From assembly GCF_023093595.1 (NCBI RefSeq), contig NZ_JALLIK010000107.1, positions 1-64,000 of the forward strand: a stretch of 64,000 nucleotides of DNA, read 5' to 3'. Shown in pieces: positions 25,458-36,417 of this stretch. The notes beneath the pieces are model-generated. The model saw only the letters and a list, made by a program, of their open reading frames with translations. It had not been told where the DNA came from and did not search any database. This DNA is from Thauera aromatica_A. Its GTDB lineage: Bacteria; Pseudomonadota; Gammaproteobacteria; Burkholderiales; Rhodocyclaceae. Position 1 is the stretch's first letter. Every line of letters starts with the position of its first letter. The translations under genes were made by a program, and so were the position numbers.

Positions 25458-26033
25458 ATGAATCTCGTTCTCGCCTCGACTTCCGCCTACCGCCGGATGC
25501 TGCTCGAGCGCCTGCAGCTGCCGTTCTCGATCGACCGCCCCGAAACCGACGAGACGCCGCTGCCCGGCGAACCCCCCACCGCCACCGCGGAGCGGCTGGC
25601 GGCCGAGAAGGCGCGCGCCGTTGCCGCACGCTGGCCCGACGCCCTCATCATCGGCAGCGACCAGGTCGCCTGCCTCGGCGACGAGATTTTCGGCAAACCC
25701 GGCACCGAAGAACGCGCCATCGCCCAGTTGCAGCGCATGCGCGGGCAGACGGTGACCTTCCACACCGCCCTCGCCGTACTCAACACCCGCAGCGGCCGGC
25801 TGCAGGTCGAAGGCGTGCCGACGCAGGTCCGCTTTCGTCCACTGAGCGACGACGAGATCCGCCGCTATGTCGCCAAGGAACGCCCGCTCGACTGCGCCGG
25901 CAGCGCCAAATCGGAAGGGCTGGGAATCGCCCTGCTCGAAGCCATGCCCGGCGACGACCCCACCGCGCTGGTCGGCCTGCCGCTGATCGCCCTCGCTCGC
26001 ATGCTGCGCGCCGAAGGCCTGGAGCTGCCGTGA
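25458..26033 (+). CDS. Maf-like nucleoside triphosphate pyrophosphatase, YceF (m7GTP) type
   Basis: A 191-residue Maf/HAM1-fold house-cleaning pyrophosphatase. The N-terminal LASTSAYRRMLLERL and the catalytic GSDQVACLGDEIFGKPGTEE region (about 65-84) match the YceF subgroup, which prefers 7-methyl-GTP; the YhdE subgroup carries a different motif at that place. The frame is open far upstream, but the ATG at 25458 gives the normal length. It overlaps the next gene by 4 bp (GTGA). Confidence 0.88.
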   Translation: MNLVLASTSAYRRMLLERLQLPFSIDRPETDETPLPGEPPTATAERLAAEKARAVAARWPDALIIGSDQVACLGDEIFGKPGTEERAIAQLQRMRGQTVTFHTALAVLNTRSGRLQVEGVPTQVRFRPLSDDEIRRYVAKERPLDCAGSAKSEGLGIALLEAMPGDDPTALVGLPLIALARMLRAEGLELP

Positions 26034-26770
26034 GTCACACCGCCTCCGCCCCCCCGAGAGGAACGCTCTACCTCGTCCCGGTCGCCCTCGGCGAGGCGCC
26101 CTGGGCGGCTTTCCTGCCCACACAGGCACAGGCCATCGCCTCCGGCCTGCACCACTTCGTGGTCGAAACGGCGCGCGCCGCGCGCGCCCACCTGAAGCAG
26201 CTCGACTACCCGCACCCACTGCGTGAAACCGACATCCGGGAGCTGCCGGCCGATGCGCAGGCCGCCGACCCTGCCCTGCTCGACGCCCTGCTCGCCCCCG
26301 CGCTGAACGGCACCGACCTCGGCCTGATGTCGGACGCCGGCTGCCCGGCGGTCGCCGACCCCGGCGCCCGCCTGGTCGCCCGCGCCCACGCGCTGGGGAT
26401 TCGCGTCGTGCCGCTGGTCGGCCCCTCCTCGATCCTGCTCGGCCTGATGGGCTCCGGACTGAACGGCCAGAGCTTCGCCTTTCACGGCTACCTGCCCGTC
26501 GATGAAGCCGGGCGCGACACCGCCCTGCGCACCCTCGAGAGCGAATCGCGCCAGCTCGGCCGCACCCAGATTTTCATCGAGACCCCGTATCGCAACGAAC
26601 GCATGTTCGACGCCCTGCTCAAGCTGCTGCGGCCCGACACCCGCCTGTGCGTCGCCTGCGAACTCAACACCGCAGGCGAACTCCTCCTCACCCGCAGCAT
26701 CCGCGACTGGAAGAAGGCGCCGCGCCCGGCGCTCGCCAAGCGTCCGGCGCTGTTCCTGCTCCTGGCCTGA
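26030..26770 (+). CDS. RsmI-like tetrapyrrole-methylase family protein
   Basis: A 246-residue SAM-dependent methyltransferase with a GTLYLVPVALG start, the SAM-binding GLMSDAGCPAVADPGARLV block (about 98-116) and VPLVGPSSILLGLMGSG. These resemble RsmI, the 16S rRNA C1402 ribose methyltransferase, but the protein is shorter at the N-terminus and may have another substrate. The GTG start overlaps the maf stop, so both are co-translated. Confidence 0.82.
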   Translation: MSHTASAPPRGTLYLVPVALGEAPWAAFLPTQAQAIASGLHHFVVETARAARAHLKQLDYPHPLRETDIRELPADAQAADPALLDALLAPALNGTDLGLMSDAGCPAVADPGARLVARAHALGIRVVPLVGPSSILLGLMGSGLNGQSFAFHGYLPVDEAGRDTALRTLESESRQLGRTQIFIETPYRNERMFDALLKLLRPDTRLCVACELNTAGELLLTRSIRDWKKAPRPALAKRPALFLLLA

Positions 26771-26859
26771 CCTCCGCGGCCGGAGCCGGCGGCACTTCCG
26801 TGCATCGGCACGCGCGCGGCACCACCGGCTCGAACGCGTTCGCTCAGGCGTCCCCGCAC

Positions 26860-27516
26860 TCAGGCATGCTCGAACAGCCAGCGCACCAGTTCGTGCGGCC
26901 GATGCACGCAGGCCAGCGGCGACTCGGCCTCCAGCGCCGCCGCCGGATGGGCGCCGAAAGCGACCGCGAGCGCGGCGGTGCCGGCATTCTTCGCCATCTG
27001 CAGATCGTGCGTGGTGTCGCCGACCATCAGCGTGCGCTCGGGCCGCACGCCCAGCTCATCCATGATCTGTTCGAGCATCGCCGGGTGCGGCTTGGAAAAG
27101 CACTCATCCGCGCAGCGCGTGCTGTGGAAATAGGCGCCGAGCCCGGTATGGCCGAGCGCACGATCGAGTCCGACCCGGCTCTTGCCGGTCGCCACGCCGA
27201 GCATCCGCCCGCGCCCGGCCAGAGCAGCGATCATGTCGACGACGCCTTCGAACAGCACCAGTTCGTGGTCCCGCGACAGGTAGTGATGGCGGTAGCGCTC
27301 AACCATGCGCGGATAATCGGCTTCCGCCAGTTCCGGCACCGCATGGCGCAGCGCATCGCCCAGCCCCAGCCCGATGACGTAGCGCGCACGCTCGTCCGAG
27401 GGTGCGGGCAGGCCGAGGTCGCACGCTGCCGCCTGCATCGCGCGCACGATCGCCGCGGCCGAATCCATCAGGGTGCCGTCCCAGTCGAAGACGATCAGAT
27501 CGAAACGCTCAGTCAT
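26860..27516 (-). CDS. HAD-family phosphatase (phosphoglycolate phosphatase-like)
   Basis: A 218-residue HAD hydrolase. Motif I is FDWDGTLMDS (nucleophile and acid Asp), a VATGKSR motif is present, Lys lies in CFSKPHP and motif IV is VGDTTHDL. A helical cap (about 20-90) is of the Gph/PGP type. It starts at the ATG at 27516 with GGAG nearby; an earlier ATG at 27534 is less likely. It overlaps the rluC end by 8 bp, the common rluC-HAD pair in Betaproteobacteria. The substrate is not certain. Confidence 0.88.
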   Translation of the reverse strand: MTERFDLIVFDWDGTLMDSAAAIVRAMQAAACDLGLPAPSDERARYVIGLGLGDALRHAVPELAEADYPRMVERYRHHYLSRDHELVLFEGVVDMIAALAGRGRMLGVATGKSRVGLDRALGHTGLGAYFHSTRCADECFSKPHPAMLEQIMDELGVRPERTLMVGDTTHDLQMAKNAGTAALAVAFGAHPAAALEAESPLACVHRPHELVRWLFEHA

Positions 27517-28468
27517 ATCTTTTCTCCGCGGCATCGAGCCGCTCGATGAAGGATTGCAGATCGTCGGGCAGCGGCGACTCGAAGGCGAGCGCCTCGCCCG
27601 TCAGCGGATGGCGGAAGCTGAGCCGCGCCGCGTGCAGGAACATGCGCTTCAGCCCCTCGCCCTCGAGGCGCTTGTTGAGAGCGAAATCGCCGTACTTGTC
27701 ATCGCCGCACAACGGAAAGCCGAGATGCGCCAGATGGACGCGGATCTGATGCGTTCGCCCGGTCTTCAGCTCCACCTCGAGCAGGCTGTAGCCGCCCCAG
27801 CGCTTGACCAGCCGCATCACGCTGTGCGCCGGCTTGCCCTCGTCACTGACCCGCACCCTGCGCTCACCCTCGGCGGTCAGGTATTTGTAGAGCGGCGCCT
27901 TCACGTGCTGCAGCGGATTTGCCCAGCGCCCCGGCACCAGGGTCAGGTAGCGCTTCTCCACCCGGCCTTCGCGCAGCATGTCGTGCAGCGCGGTCAGCGC
28001 GGAGCGCTTCTTGGCGACAATCAAGAGACCCGAAGTTTCCCGGTCGAGCCGATGCGCCAGTTCGAGCAGGCGCACCTCGGGGCGCTGTGCGCGCAACTGC
28101 TCGATGACGCCGTAGCTCACTCCGCTGCCGCCATGCACGGCCTTGCCCGAAGGCTTGTCGATGACGAGCAGGGCATCGTCCTCATACACCACCGGCAACG
28201 GCTTGCCCGCTGGCGCCGGGGCGCTGCGTGTCGGCTCGGCGACCCGGATCGGCGGGATGCGCACCTCGTCTCCTTCCACCAGGCGGTAGGTCTGCTGCAC
28301 CCGGCGTCCATTGACCCGCACTTCACCGCTGCGCAGGATGCGATAGACGTGACTTTTCGGCACCCCCTTGGCGATGCGCAACAGGTAATTGTCGATGCGT
28401 TGCCCCGCAGCCTCCTCGTCGATCCGCGCGTGGCGAACCGCGATCGCTTTGCCTTCAATCATCGTCAT
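27509..28468 (-). CDS. rluC: 23S rRNA pseudouridine synthase RluC
   Basis: A 319-residue RluA-family pseudouridine synthase with an S4 RNA-binding domain (about 15-75, QRIDNYLLRIAKGVPKSHVY) and the catalytic HRLDRETSG motif. By family it modifies 23S rRNA at 955/2504/2580. The first ATG of MTMIEGK at 28468 is preferred; the frame extends upstream into the rne leader without a plausible protein. It is transcribed divergently from rne, as in E. coli. Confidence 0.92.
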   Translation of the reverse strand: MTMIEGKAIAVRHARIDEEAAGQRIDNYLLRIAKGVPKSHVYRILRSGEVRVNGRRVQQTYRLVEGDEVRIPPIRVAEPTRSAPAPAGKPLPVVYEDDALLVIDKPSGKAVHGGSGVSYGVIEQLRAQRPEVRLLELAHRLDRETSGLLIVAKKRSALTALHDMLREGRVEKRYLTLVPGRWANPLQHVKAPLYKYLTAEGERRVRVSDEGKPAHSVMRLVKRWGGYSLLEVELKTGRTHQIRVHLAHLGFPLCGDDKYGDFALNKRLEGEGLKRMFLHAARLSFRHPLTGEALAFESPLPDDLQSFIERLDAAEKRYD

Positions 28469-28905
28469 GAAATATACTTCCGGGCGATCGACCCGGTCGC
28501 TGCCAACCAAGTGCGACGCGTCTAATTTTCCCTGCAGGTCGAAACATCTGCATCGAAGGCGTGCGCAGACTGCTGGCAATGAGCCCTGAAGAGCGCTCCC
28601 GGCTCGATCGTTGCCCGCCATCCAAGGCCGAAAAGGCGCCGATGGTAACGCAACCGTCCCACTTCGACATACCCATCCAGCCCGCGGGTTGGATTTTGAC
28701 GCACAAACCGCACAGCAGGATCAAATGCTCCGGCCCAGGCCCACAACCGGCGGGAGCAAGAGAATATCGACCAGCCGACCCATCACAGCCCGACAAACCC
28801 ACCGGATGAAAGCAGCAGTCATGTCCAGTCGCTCCTGATCCCGGAAAGCGCGATGGTGCGCGCCGTTCGTCCTGCCCGTGTGCTTTGCGCGGGAGAACGA
28901 TCCAA
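28469..28905. other. 437-base divergent region and probable rne 5' leader
   Basis: No supported gene lies here. It separates rluC (minus) from rne (plus). TTGACG at 28696-28701 is the best -35 candidate for rne, with a poor -10 about 17 bases on, which would leave a leader of roughly 180 bases. An imperfect stem GCGGGTT/AAACCGC surrounds that -35. RNase E is known to autoregulate through its 5' leader in E. coli, so this region is a place to look for a similar structure; no homology to the enterobacterial leader is claimed. Confidence 0.4.
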
Positions 28906-31900
28906 ATGAAGCGCATGCTTTTCAACGCGACGCAGGCCGAAGAACTGCGCGTCGCAATCGTAGACGGTCAGAAACTGATCGATCTCGATATCGAATCGGT
29001 CGCAAAAGAAGAACGCAAGAGCAACATCTACAAGGCGGTCATCACCCGCATCGAGCCCAGCCTCGAGGCGGCTTTCGTCGACTACGGCGCCGAGCGCCAC
29101 GGTTTCCTGCCGTTCAAGGAAATCTCGCGCGCCTACTTCCAGCCCGGCGTCGATGCCGGCAAGGCCTCGATCAAGGAAGCGCTGAGGGAAGGCCAGGAAC
29201 TCATCGTCCAGGTCGAAAAGGACGAGCGCGGCAACAAGGGCGCGGCGCTCACCACCTACATCTCGCTCGCCGGCCGCTACCTGGTGCTGATGCCGAACAA
29301 CCCGCGCGGCGGCGGCGTGTCGCGCCGCGTCGAAGGCGACGAGCGCGCCGAACTGCGCGAGGCGATGGACCAGCTCGAAGTGCCCTCGGGGATGAGCCTG
29401 ATCGCGCGCACCGCGGCAATCGGCCGCTCCGCCGAAGAGCTGCAGTGGGACCTCAACTACCTGCTCCAGCTGTGGACCGCGATCGAAGGCGCGGCGCAGA
29501 GCCAGTCCGGCGCCTTCCTGATCTACCAGGAAGGCAGCCTGGTGATCCGTGCGATCCGCGACTACTTCCAGCCCGACATCGGCGAGATCCTGATCGACAC
29601 CGACGACATCTTCGAGCAGGCGTGCCAGTTCATGGCCCACGTCATGCCCGCGAACGTCTCGCGGGTAAAGCGCTACAGCGACGACGTGCCGCTGTTCTCG
29701 CGCTTCCAGATCGAGCACCAGATCGAGTCGGCCTATTCGCGCCAGGTGAACCTGCCTTCGGGCGGTGCGGTCGTGATCGACCACACCGAGGCGCTGGTGT
29801 CGGTCGACGTCAACTCGGGCCGCGCCACCAAGGGCGCCGACATCGAGGAAACCGCGCTGCGCACCAACCTCGAAGCCGCCGACGAGATCGCCCGCCAGCT
29901 GCGCCTGCGCGACCTCGGCGGCCTGATCGTGATCGACTTCATCGACATGGAGTCGGCGAAGAATCAGCGCGAAGTCGAAAGCCGCCTGCGCGACGCCCTG
30001 CGCCACGACCGCGCCCGCGTGCAGACCGGCAAGATCAGCCGCTTCGGCCTGCTCGAGCTCTCGCGCCAGCGCCTGCGCCCGGCGCTCGCCGAAACCAGCT
30101 ACATCACCTGCCCGCGCTGCAACGGCACCGGCCACATCCGCAGCACCGAATCGTCGGCGCTGCACATCGTGCGCATCCTCGAAGAGGAAGCGATGAAGGA
30201 GAACACCGGCGCGGTTCACCTGCAGGTGCCGGTCGATGTCGCCACCTTCCTCCTCAACGAGAAGCGCGTCGATATCGCGCGCATCGAGATGCGCCACAAG
30301 GTGCAGCTGATCATCGTCCCGAACCGCCATCTGGAGACGCCGGCGCACGAGATCATCCGCCTGCGCCACGACCAGCTCAACGCCGAAGACATCGCCCTGG
30401 CCAGCTACCAGATGGTGCAGAAACCGGACGAAGAGCAGCAGCGCCTGCCATCGAAGGCCAACGAGCGTCCGCCGCGCCAGGAAGCCGCGGTCAAGGGCAT
30501 CGCCCCGGCCCAGCCGGCGCCGATCGCGGCCGCCGCGCCGGCCGCGGCGGCTCCCGCGGCGGCGCCCCAGCCCCCGTCGAAGGGCCTGTTCGCCCGCATC
30601 ATCGGCCTGTTCACCGGCAAGAAGGCCGAGGCGCCACCGCCAGCGCCCGCCGCCGCAGCCGAAGCTGCACCGAAGCGGGAGAGCCGCGGCCGCAGCGAGC
30701 GCAGTGGCGAAGGCCGCCGCGGCAACGGCAACCGTGGCCGCCGCAGCGAACGCGATAGCGATCCCCAGGGTGGGCGCGGTCCCCGCACCGAGCGCAGCGA
30801 AGGCACCGAGCGTCCGCAGCGCGGCGCGGCTTCTGTAGAGCGGTCCGAACGTCCTGAACGCAGTGAACGCGCCGAGCGCACGGAAAAAGCCGAACGCGCA
30901 GAAGGCGGCCGCCGCAGCCGTGGCCAGCGCGGTAACCGCGAAGAAGAAGCGCTCGAGCGCAACGAAAAGGCCGCCGAGCCCCGTGCCACCGTCGCCGACG
31001 ACGAGCGCCTGACCGCGCAGACGACAAGCGTCCTCGCGGCTGCGGCCACTGCCGAGGCGCTCGCGCCAGAAGCGGCCGCCACCGCAACGCCGACCGCCGA
31101 AATCGCCACGGAAGAAGGCGCTCCGACCGAGAAACGCCGCCGTCGCGGCCGTGGTCGCGGCCGCCGTACCGGTGAAGCACAAGCCAACGCAGCGGGCTTC
31201 GGCGAGGGCGGCACCGAAGCTCAGGGTGAAGAAAGCACGCCGGCTCCGGCTCCCGAGGCGGGCGAAGCCGCCGTAACCACCTCCGCCCCGAGCGAAGACG
31301 CCCCCGTCGTCGCTGCGACACCGGCCATCGACGCCACGGCCATCGACACGGCGGCCGTCAGCGCTGAAGCCGCGACCGCCCCCCGGCCGTTCGAGCACAG
31401 CACGGCAACGCTAGCAGGCGATTCGACCCCGGCCGAAGCAGAACTTCCGGTCGCCGTGTCCGGCGCAGTGACCATCGAACCTGCGCCGCAAGCGCCGACC
31501 GAAGCGCCCCCGGCCCCGGTCCGCGTCGTCGCGCCGGAAGTAGCCTCGCCGGATGCGGTCGCCGCCTCCAGCACCGAGGCCGCGGAGTCCGCCGAGGCCC
31601 CGGTCACGCCCGAAGCGGCCACCGAGGCCGAGGCGGCAGCACTTCCGCCGCTGCTCATCGAACCCCTCGAAGCGGAAGCCCCCCCCGCCAGCGGCGCGCT
31701 CGAACCCGAGCCCGCGGCAACGGCGGCGGTCGAAGCGCCGATGGACGCGCCCGCACCGGCCGCAGGCCCCGAGCCGGCGGCGAGCAGGCCGGAGCACGCC
31801 CCGAGCGCGCCGATCTCGGTGCCGGATAGCAGTGGACTGGTCAAGATCGAAACCGACCCGTCCAAGCTCGTCCACTTCGGCAGCGGCGCGGTCGAATCCC

Positions 31901-31980
31901 CGGCGCGCCTCGGCCGCAAGCCGCGAACCGCTCCGGTCATCGTCGATGAGCCGCTGCAGCAGGTAGAAACCCGCAAGTAA
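28906..31980 (+). CDS. rne: ribonuclease E
   Basis: A 1024-residue endoribonuclease. The N-terminal catalytic half (MKRMLFNATQAEELRVAIVD, S1 domain about 38-120) has the metal-binding Asp301 (VDVNSGR) and Asp344 (VIDFIDM) and the zinc-link cysteines 402/405 (CPRC). The second half, from about residue 510, is low-complexity: an Arg/Glu/Ser/Gly-rich block, including ERSERPERSERAE-type repeats, then a long Ala/Pro/Glu-rich tail, ending with a conserved-looking SSGLVKIETDP segment. This is the disordered scaffold used for degradosome assembly, RNA binding and membrane contact. ATG 28906 is preceded by GGGAG; an upstream ATG adds seven residues. A strong terminator follows. Confidence 0.95.
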   Translation: MKRMLFNATQAEELRVAIVDGQKLIDLDIESVAKEERKSNIYKAVITRIEPSLEAAFVDYGAERHGFLPFKEISRAYFQPGVDAGKASIKEALREGQELIVQVEKDERGNKGAALTTYISLAGRYLVLMPNNPRGGGVSRRVEGDERAELREAMDQLEVPSGMSLIARTAAIGRSAEELQWDLNYLLQLWTAIEGAAQSQSGAFLIYQEGSLVIRAIRDYFQPDIGEILIDTDDIFEQACQFMAHVMPANVSRVKRYSDDVPLFSRFQIEHQIESAYSRQVNLPSGGAVVIDHTEALVSVDVNSGRATKGADIEETALRTNLEAADEIARQLRLRDLGGLIVIDFIDMESAKNQREVESRLRDALRHDRARVQTGKISRFGLLELSRQRLRPALAETSYITCPRCNGTGHIRSTESSALHIVRILEEEAMKENTGAVHLQVPVDVATFLLNEKRVDIARIEMRHKVQLIIVPNRHLETPAHEIIRLRHDQLNAEDIALASYQMVQKPDEEQQRLPSKANERPPRQEAAVKGIAPAQPAPIAAAAPAAAAPAAAPQPPSKGLFARIIGLFTGKKAEAPPPAPAAAAEAAPKRESRGRSERSGEGRRGNGNRGRRSERDSDPQGGRGPRTERSEGTERPQRGAASVERSERPERSERAERTEKAERAEGGRRSRGQRGNREEEALERNEKAAEPRATVADDERLTAQTTSVLAAAATAEALAPEAAATATPTAEIATEEGAPTEKRRRRGRGRGRRTGEAQANAAGFGEGGTEAQGEESTPAPAPEAGEAAVTTSAPSEDAPVVAATPAIDATAIDTAAVSAEAATAPRPFEHSTATLAGDSTPAEAELPVAVSGAVTIEPAPQAPTEAPPAPVRVVAPEVASPDAVAASSTEAAESAEAPVTPEAATEAEAAALPPLLIEPLEAEAPPASGALEPEPAATAAVEAPMDAPAPAAGPEPAASRPEHAPSAPISVPDSSGLVKIETDPSKLVHFGSGAVESPARLGRKPRTAPVIVDEPLQQVETRK

Positions 31981-31994
31981 GCCCCCGGCAGCGC

Positions 31995-32023
31995 AAGGCC
32001 GTCTCGCAAGAGACGGCCTTTTT
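31995..32023 (+). terminator. rho-independent terminator of rne
   Basis: A perfect 11-bp stem AAGGCCGTCTC/GAGACGGCCTT with a GCAA tetraloop (32006-32009) followed by a T-run, 15 bases after the rne stop. It lies between convergent rne and the phosphatase gene; on the opposite strand the stem lacks a T-run, so it mainly serves rne. Confidence 0.93.
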
Positions 32024-32068
32024 ACGTTCCGCCGGGGACCGCAACACTCGGCATCGTGGTCTGCACGC

Positions 32069-32539
32069 TCAGGCGTGCGGCCCGATCGACTCCAGTAGCC
32101 GGCGTACGCCGTATTCGCACATTTCGAGCACGCGATCGAAGTCCTCCGCGGTGCCGTGGTACGGGTCCGGCACTTCGTCCGCGAACCCCGAACGCGCCGC
32201 GAACTGCATGAACAGCCCCAGACGCGGTCGATACGGCTCGGGACAGAGGGCTTGCATTCTCTCGAGATGGCCGCGGTCCATCCCCAGCAGCAGATCGAAG
32301 CGTTCGAAGTCCTCCGCCACCAGCGCCCGCGCTCGGAGTGCCGACAAGTCGTAGCCGCGCTGCGCCGCTGCGCGCTGCGTCCGCCGGTCCGGCGCCTCGC
32401 CGACGTGATAATCGAGCGTCCCCGCCGAATCGACCGTCACCTTCCCCGCCAAGCCGGCGGCCTCGATCAGATGGCGCGCGACGCCTTCGGCGGTGGGCGA
32501 TCTGCAAATGTTCCCGGAACACACGAACAGGATTTTCAC
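32069..32539 (-). CDS. low-molecular-weight protein-tyrosine phosphatase
   Basis: A 156-residue phosphatase with the N-terminal P-loop VCSGNICRSP (Cys7, Arg13) and the general-acid motif DPYHG in the C-terminal third. Such enzymes dephosphorylate tyrosine kinases of polysaccharide export or other proteins; no kinase or capsule genes are nearby, so the partner is unknown. It lies 18 bases after uvrB on the same strand. Confidence 0.92.
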   Translation of the reverse strand: MKILFVCSGNICRSPTAEGVARHLIEAAGLAGKVTVDSAGTLDYHVGEAPDRRTQRAAAQRGYDLSALRARALVAEDFERFDLLLGMDRGHLERMQALCPEPYRPRLGLFMQFAARSGFADEVPDPYHGTAEDFDRVLEMCEYGVRRLLESIGPHA

Positions 32540-32557
32540 CCTTTCCTCCTTCCTCGC

Positions 32558-34663
<2,106 letters not shown>

Positions 34664-34818
34664 GCTAGAATTTCCGTTTGTTTTTCAGCGGTTCGCCCCT
34701 GGCTGGGGCGTACACGCCAAAGTGTCGATTATTTCCCAAATCGCGGCTCGAGGCACGCAGTGCCGTCCCCCCGAGCCGCGGCCGATCTGCCCGCACAACC
34801 GCAACAACTGGAGTTTCC

Positions 34819-36027
34819 ATGTCCGCTTCGATCTTCGCCGCCGTCGAGATGGCGCCCCGTGACCCGATCCTTGGCCTGAACGAGGCTTACGCCGCCGACA
34901 CCCGTGCCGAGAAAGTCAACCTCGGCGTCGGCGTGTACTACGACGACAACGGCAAGATCCCGCTGCTGGCCGCCGTGCGCGCCGCCGAGAAGGCCCGCCT
35001 CGAAGCCATGCCGCCGCGCGGCTACCAGCCGATCGAAGGCCTCGGCGCCTACAACAGCGCCGTGCAGAACCTGCTGTTCGGCAAGGACTCCGCCCTCGCC
35101 ACCAGCGGCCAGGTGGTCACCGTCGAAGCGCTCGGCGGCACCGGCGCACTGAAGGTCGGCGCCGACTACCTGAAGCGCCTGCTGCCCGGCGCCACCGTTT
35201 ACATCTCCGATCCGAGCTGGGAAAACCACCGCGCCCTGTTCGAGTCCGCCGGTTTCCCGGTCGAGAACTACCCCTACTACGACGCCGCCACCCGCGGCGT
35301 GAACTTCGCCGCGATGAAAGCCAAGCTCGACAGCCTGCAGCCGGACTCGATCATCGTGCTCCACGCCTGCTGCCACAACCCCACCGGCGCCGATCTGTCC
35401 GACGCGCAGTGGGACGAAGTCGTCGCCGTGTGCCGCAACCGCGGCCTGATCCCCTTCCTCGACATGGCCTACCAGGGCTTCGCCGACGGCATCGCCGCCG
35501 ACGCGGTCGCGGTGCGTGCCTTCTCCGCCAGCGGACTGCAGTTCTTCGTCTCGAGCTCGTTCTCGAAGAGCTTCTCGCTCTACGGCGAGCGCGTCGGCGC
35601 GCTGTCGATCGTCACCGCCAGCAAGGAAGAAGCCGGCCGCGTGCTGTCGCAGGTCAAGCGCGTGGTCCGCACCAACTATTCCAACCCGCCCACCCACGGC
35701 GGCGCCGTCGTCGCCGCGGTGCTGAACTCGCCCGAACTGCGCCAGATGTGGGAGGATGAACTGGCCGGCATGCGCGAGCGCATCCGCGCCATGCGCACCG
35801 GCTTGGTCGAGCAGCTGAAGGCCGAAGGCGTGGCGCAGGACTTCTCCTTCGTCGTCAAGCAGCGCGGGATGTTCTCCTACACCGGGCTGACCACCGCCCA
35901 AGTCGAGAAGCTGAAGGCCGACTTCGGCATCTACGCGGTGTCGACCGGCCGTATCTGCCTCGCCGCGCTGAACTCGAAGAACATCGGCTACGTGGCGAAG
36001 GCGATCGCCCAGGTGGTGAAGAACTGA
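34819..36027 (+). CDS. aspartate/aromatic amino acid aminotransferase
   Basis: A 402-residue class I PLP aminotransferase of the TyrB/AspC group. The PLP lysine is Lys250 in SSSFSKSFSLYGERVG; the HNPTG motif and the C-terminal Arg (VSTGRICLA) for the substrate carboxylate are present. It probably transaminates aspartate, phenylalanine and tyrosine with 2-oxoglutarate. ATG 34819 has GGAG seven bases upstream; the frame is open earlier without support. A hairpin follows the stop. Confidence 0.93.
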   Translation: MSASIFAAVEMAPRDPILGLNEAYAADTRAEKVNLGVGVYYDDNGKIPLLAAVRAAEKARLEAMPPRGYQPIEGLGAYNSAVQNLLFGKDSALATSGQVVTVEALGGTGALKVGADYLKRLLPGATVYISDPSWENHRALFESAGFPVENYPYYDAATRGVNFAAMKAKLDSLQPDSIIVLHACCHNPTGADLSDAQWDEVVAVCRNRGLIPFLDMAYQGFADGIAADAVAVRAFSASGLQFFVSSSFSKSFSLYGERVGALSIVTASKEEAGRVLSQVKRVVRTNYSNPPTHGGAVVAAVLNSPELRQMWEDELAGMRERIRAMRTGLVEQLKAEGVAQDFSFVVKQRGMFSYTGLTTAQVEKLKADFGIYAVSTGRICLAALNSKNIGYVAKAIAQVVKN

Positions 36028-36035
36028 TTTATCCC

Positions 36036-36072
36036 GGCGAGGGCGGTGAATCGGAAATTTCCCGCCCTCGCC
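36036..36072 (+). terminator. GC-rich hairpin after the aminotransferase gene
   Basis: An 11-bp perfect stem GGCGAGGGCGG/CCGCCCTCGCC (36036-36046 and 36062-36072) with a 15-base loop starts nine bases after the stop codon. Only two T follow before the tRNA -35 box, so it could be an imperfect terminator that also shields the tRNA promoter from read-through. Confidence 0.6.
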
Positions 36073-36101
36073 TTGACTGGTGCGCATTTCTTTCCTAGAA
36101 T
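36073..36101 (+). promoter_or_regulatory. sigma-70 promoter of the tRNA-Asn pair
   Basis: TTGACT (36073-36078) and TAGAAT (36096-36101) are exactly 17 bases apart, and the predicted start falls about five bases before the first tRNA. The GCGCGCC stretch right after the -10 box is a GC-rich discriminator, a feature of stable-RNA promoters under stringent control. Confidence 0.8.
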
Positions 36102-36113
36102 GCGCGCCTCTGT

Positions 36114-36189
36114 TCCCCGATAGCTCAGTCGGTAGAGCGCCGGACTGTTAATCCGTAGGTCCCTGGTTCGAGCCCAGGTCGGGGAGCCA
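36114..36189 (+). tRNA. tRNA-Asn (GTT), first copy
   Basis: A 76-base cloverleaf including encoded CCA. The acceptor stem TCCCCGA/TCGGGGA pairs fully, the D-arm AGCTCAGTCGGTAGAGC, the anticodon loop CTGTTAA with GTT, and the T-arm CTGGTTCGAGCCCAG are all intact. It is identical to the second copy 61 bases downstream. Confidence 0.97.
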
Positions 36190-36250
36190 AGTTTCAGGAC
36201 TTGGTGTTCTCCAGCGAACAGCGAGTCGCAGCGAAGGCTGCAAAGGTAAT

Positions 36251-36326
36251 TCCCCGATAGCTCAGTCGGTAGAGCGCCGGACTGTTAATCCGTAGGTCCC
36301 TGGTTCGAGCCCAGGTCGGGGAGCCA
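36251..36326 (+). tRNA. tRNA-Asn (GTT), second copy
   Basis: Identical over 76 bases to the copy at 36114-36189, with anticodon GTT and encoded CCA. The 61-base spacer holds no promoter-like sequence, so both are probably cut from one precursor and share the promoter at 36073-36101 and the terminator that follows. Confidence 0.97.
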
Positions 36327-36336
36327 AGACACGAAG

Positions 36337-36363
36337 AAGCCAATCCTCCGGGGTTGGCTTTTT
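36337..36363 (+). terminator. terminator of the tRNA-Asn transcript
   Basis: Stem AAGCCAA/TTGGCTT, extended by CC/GG pairs, with a short loop and a TTTTT run, ten bases after the second tRNA. Good rho-independent form. Confidence 0.85.
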
Positions 36364-36417
36364 CATTTGGCAGCGCTCATCCGCACCGTCATTCATTTCC
36401 GATCACGGAGGCCGCCC

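Noticed and set aside
28819..31398. 859-codon open frame opposite rne
   Set aside because: It is a shadow of the Ala/Arg/Glu-rich rne tail in high-GC DNA. Its product is a low-complexity mirror, and rne has clear catalytic motifs and a terminator.
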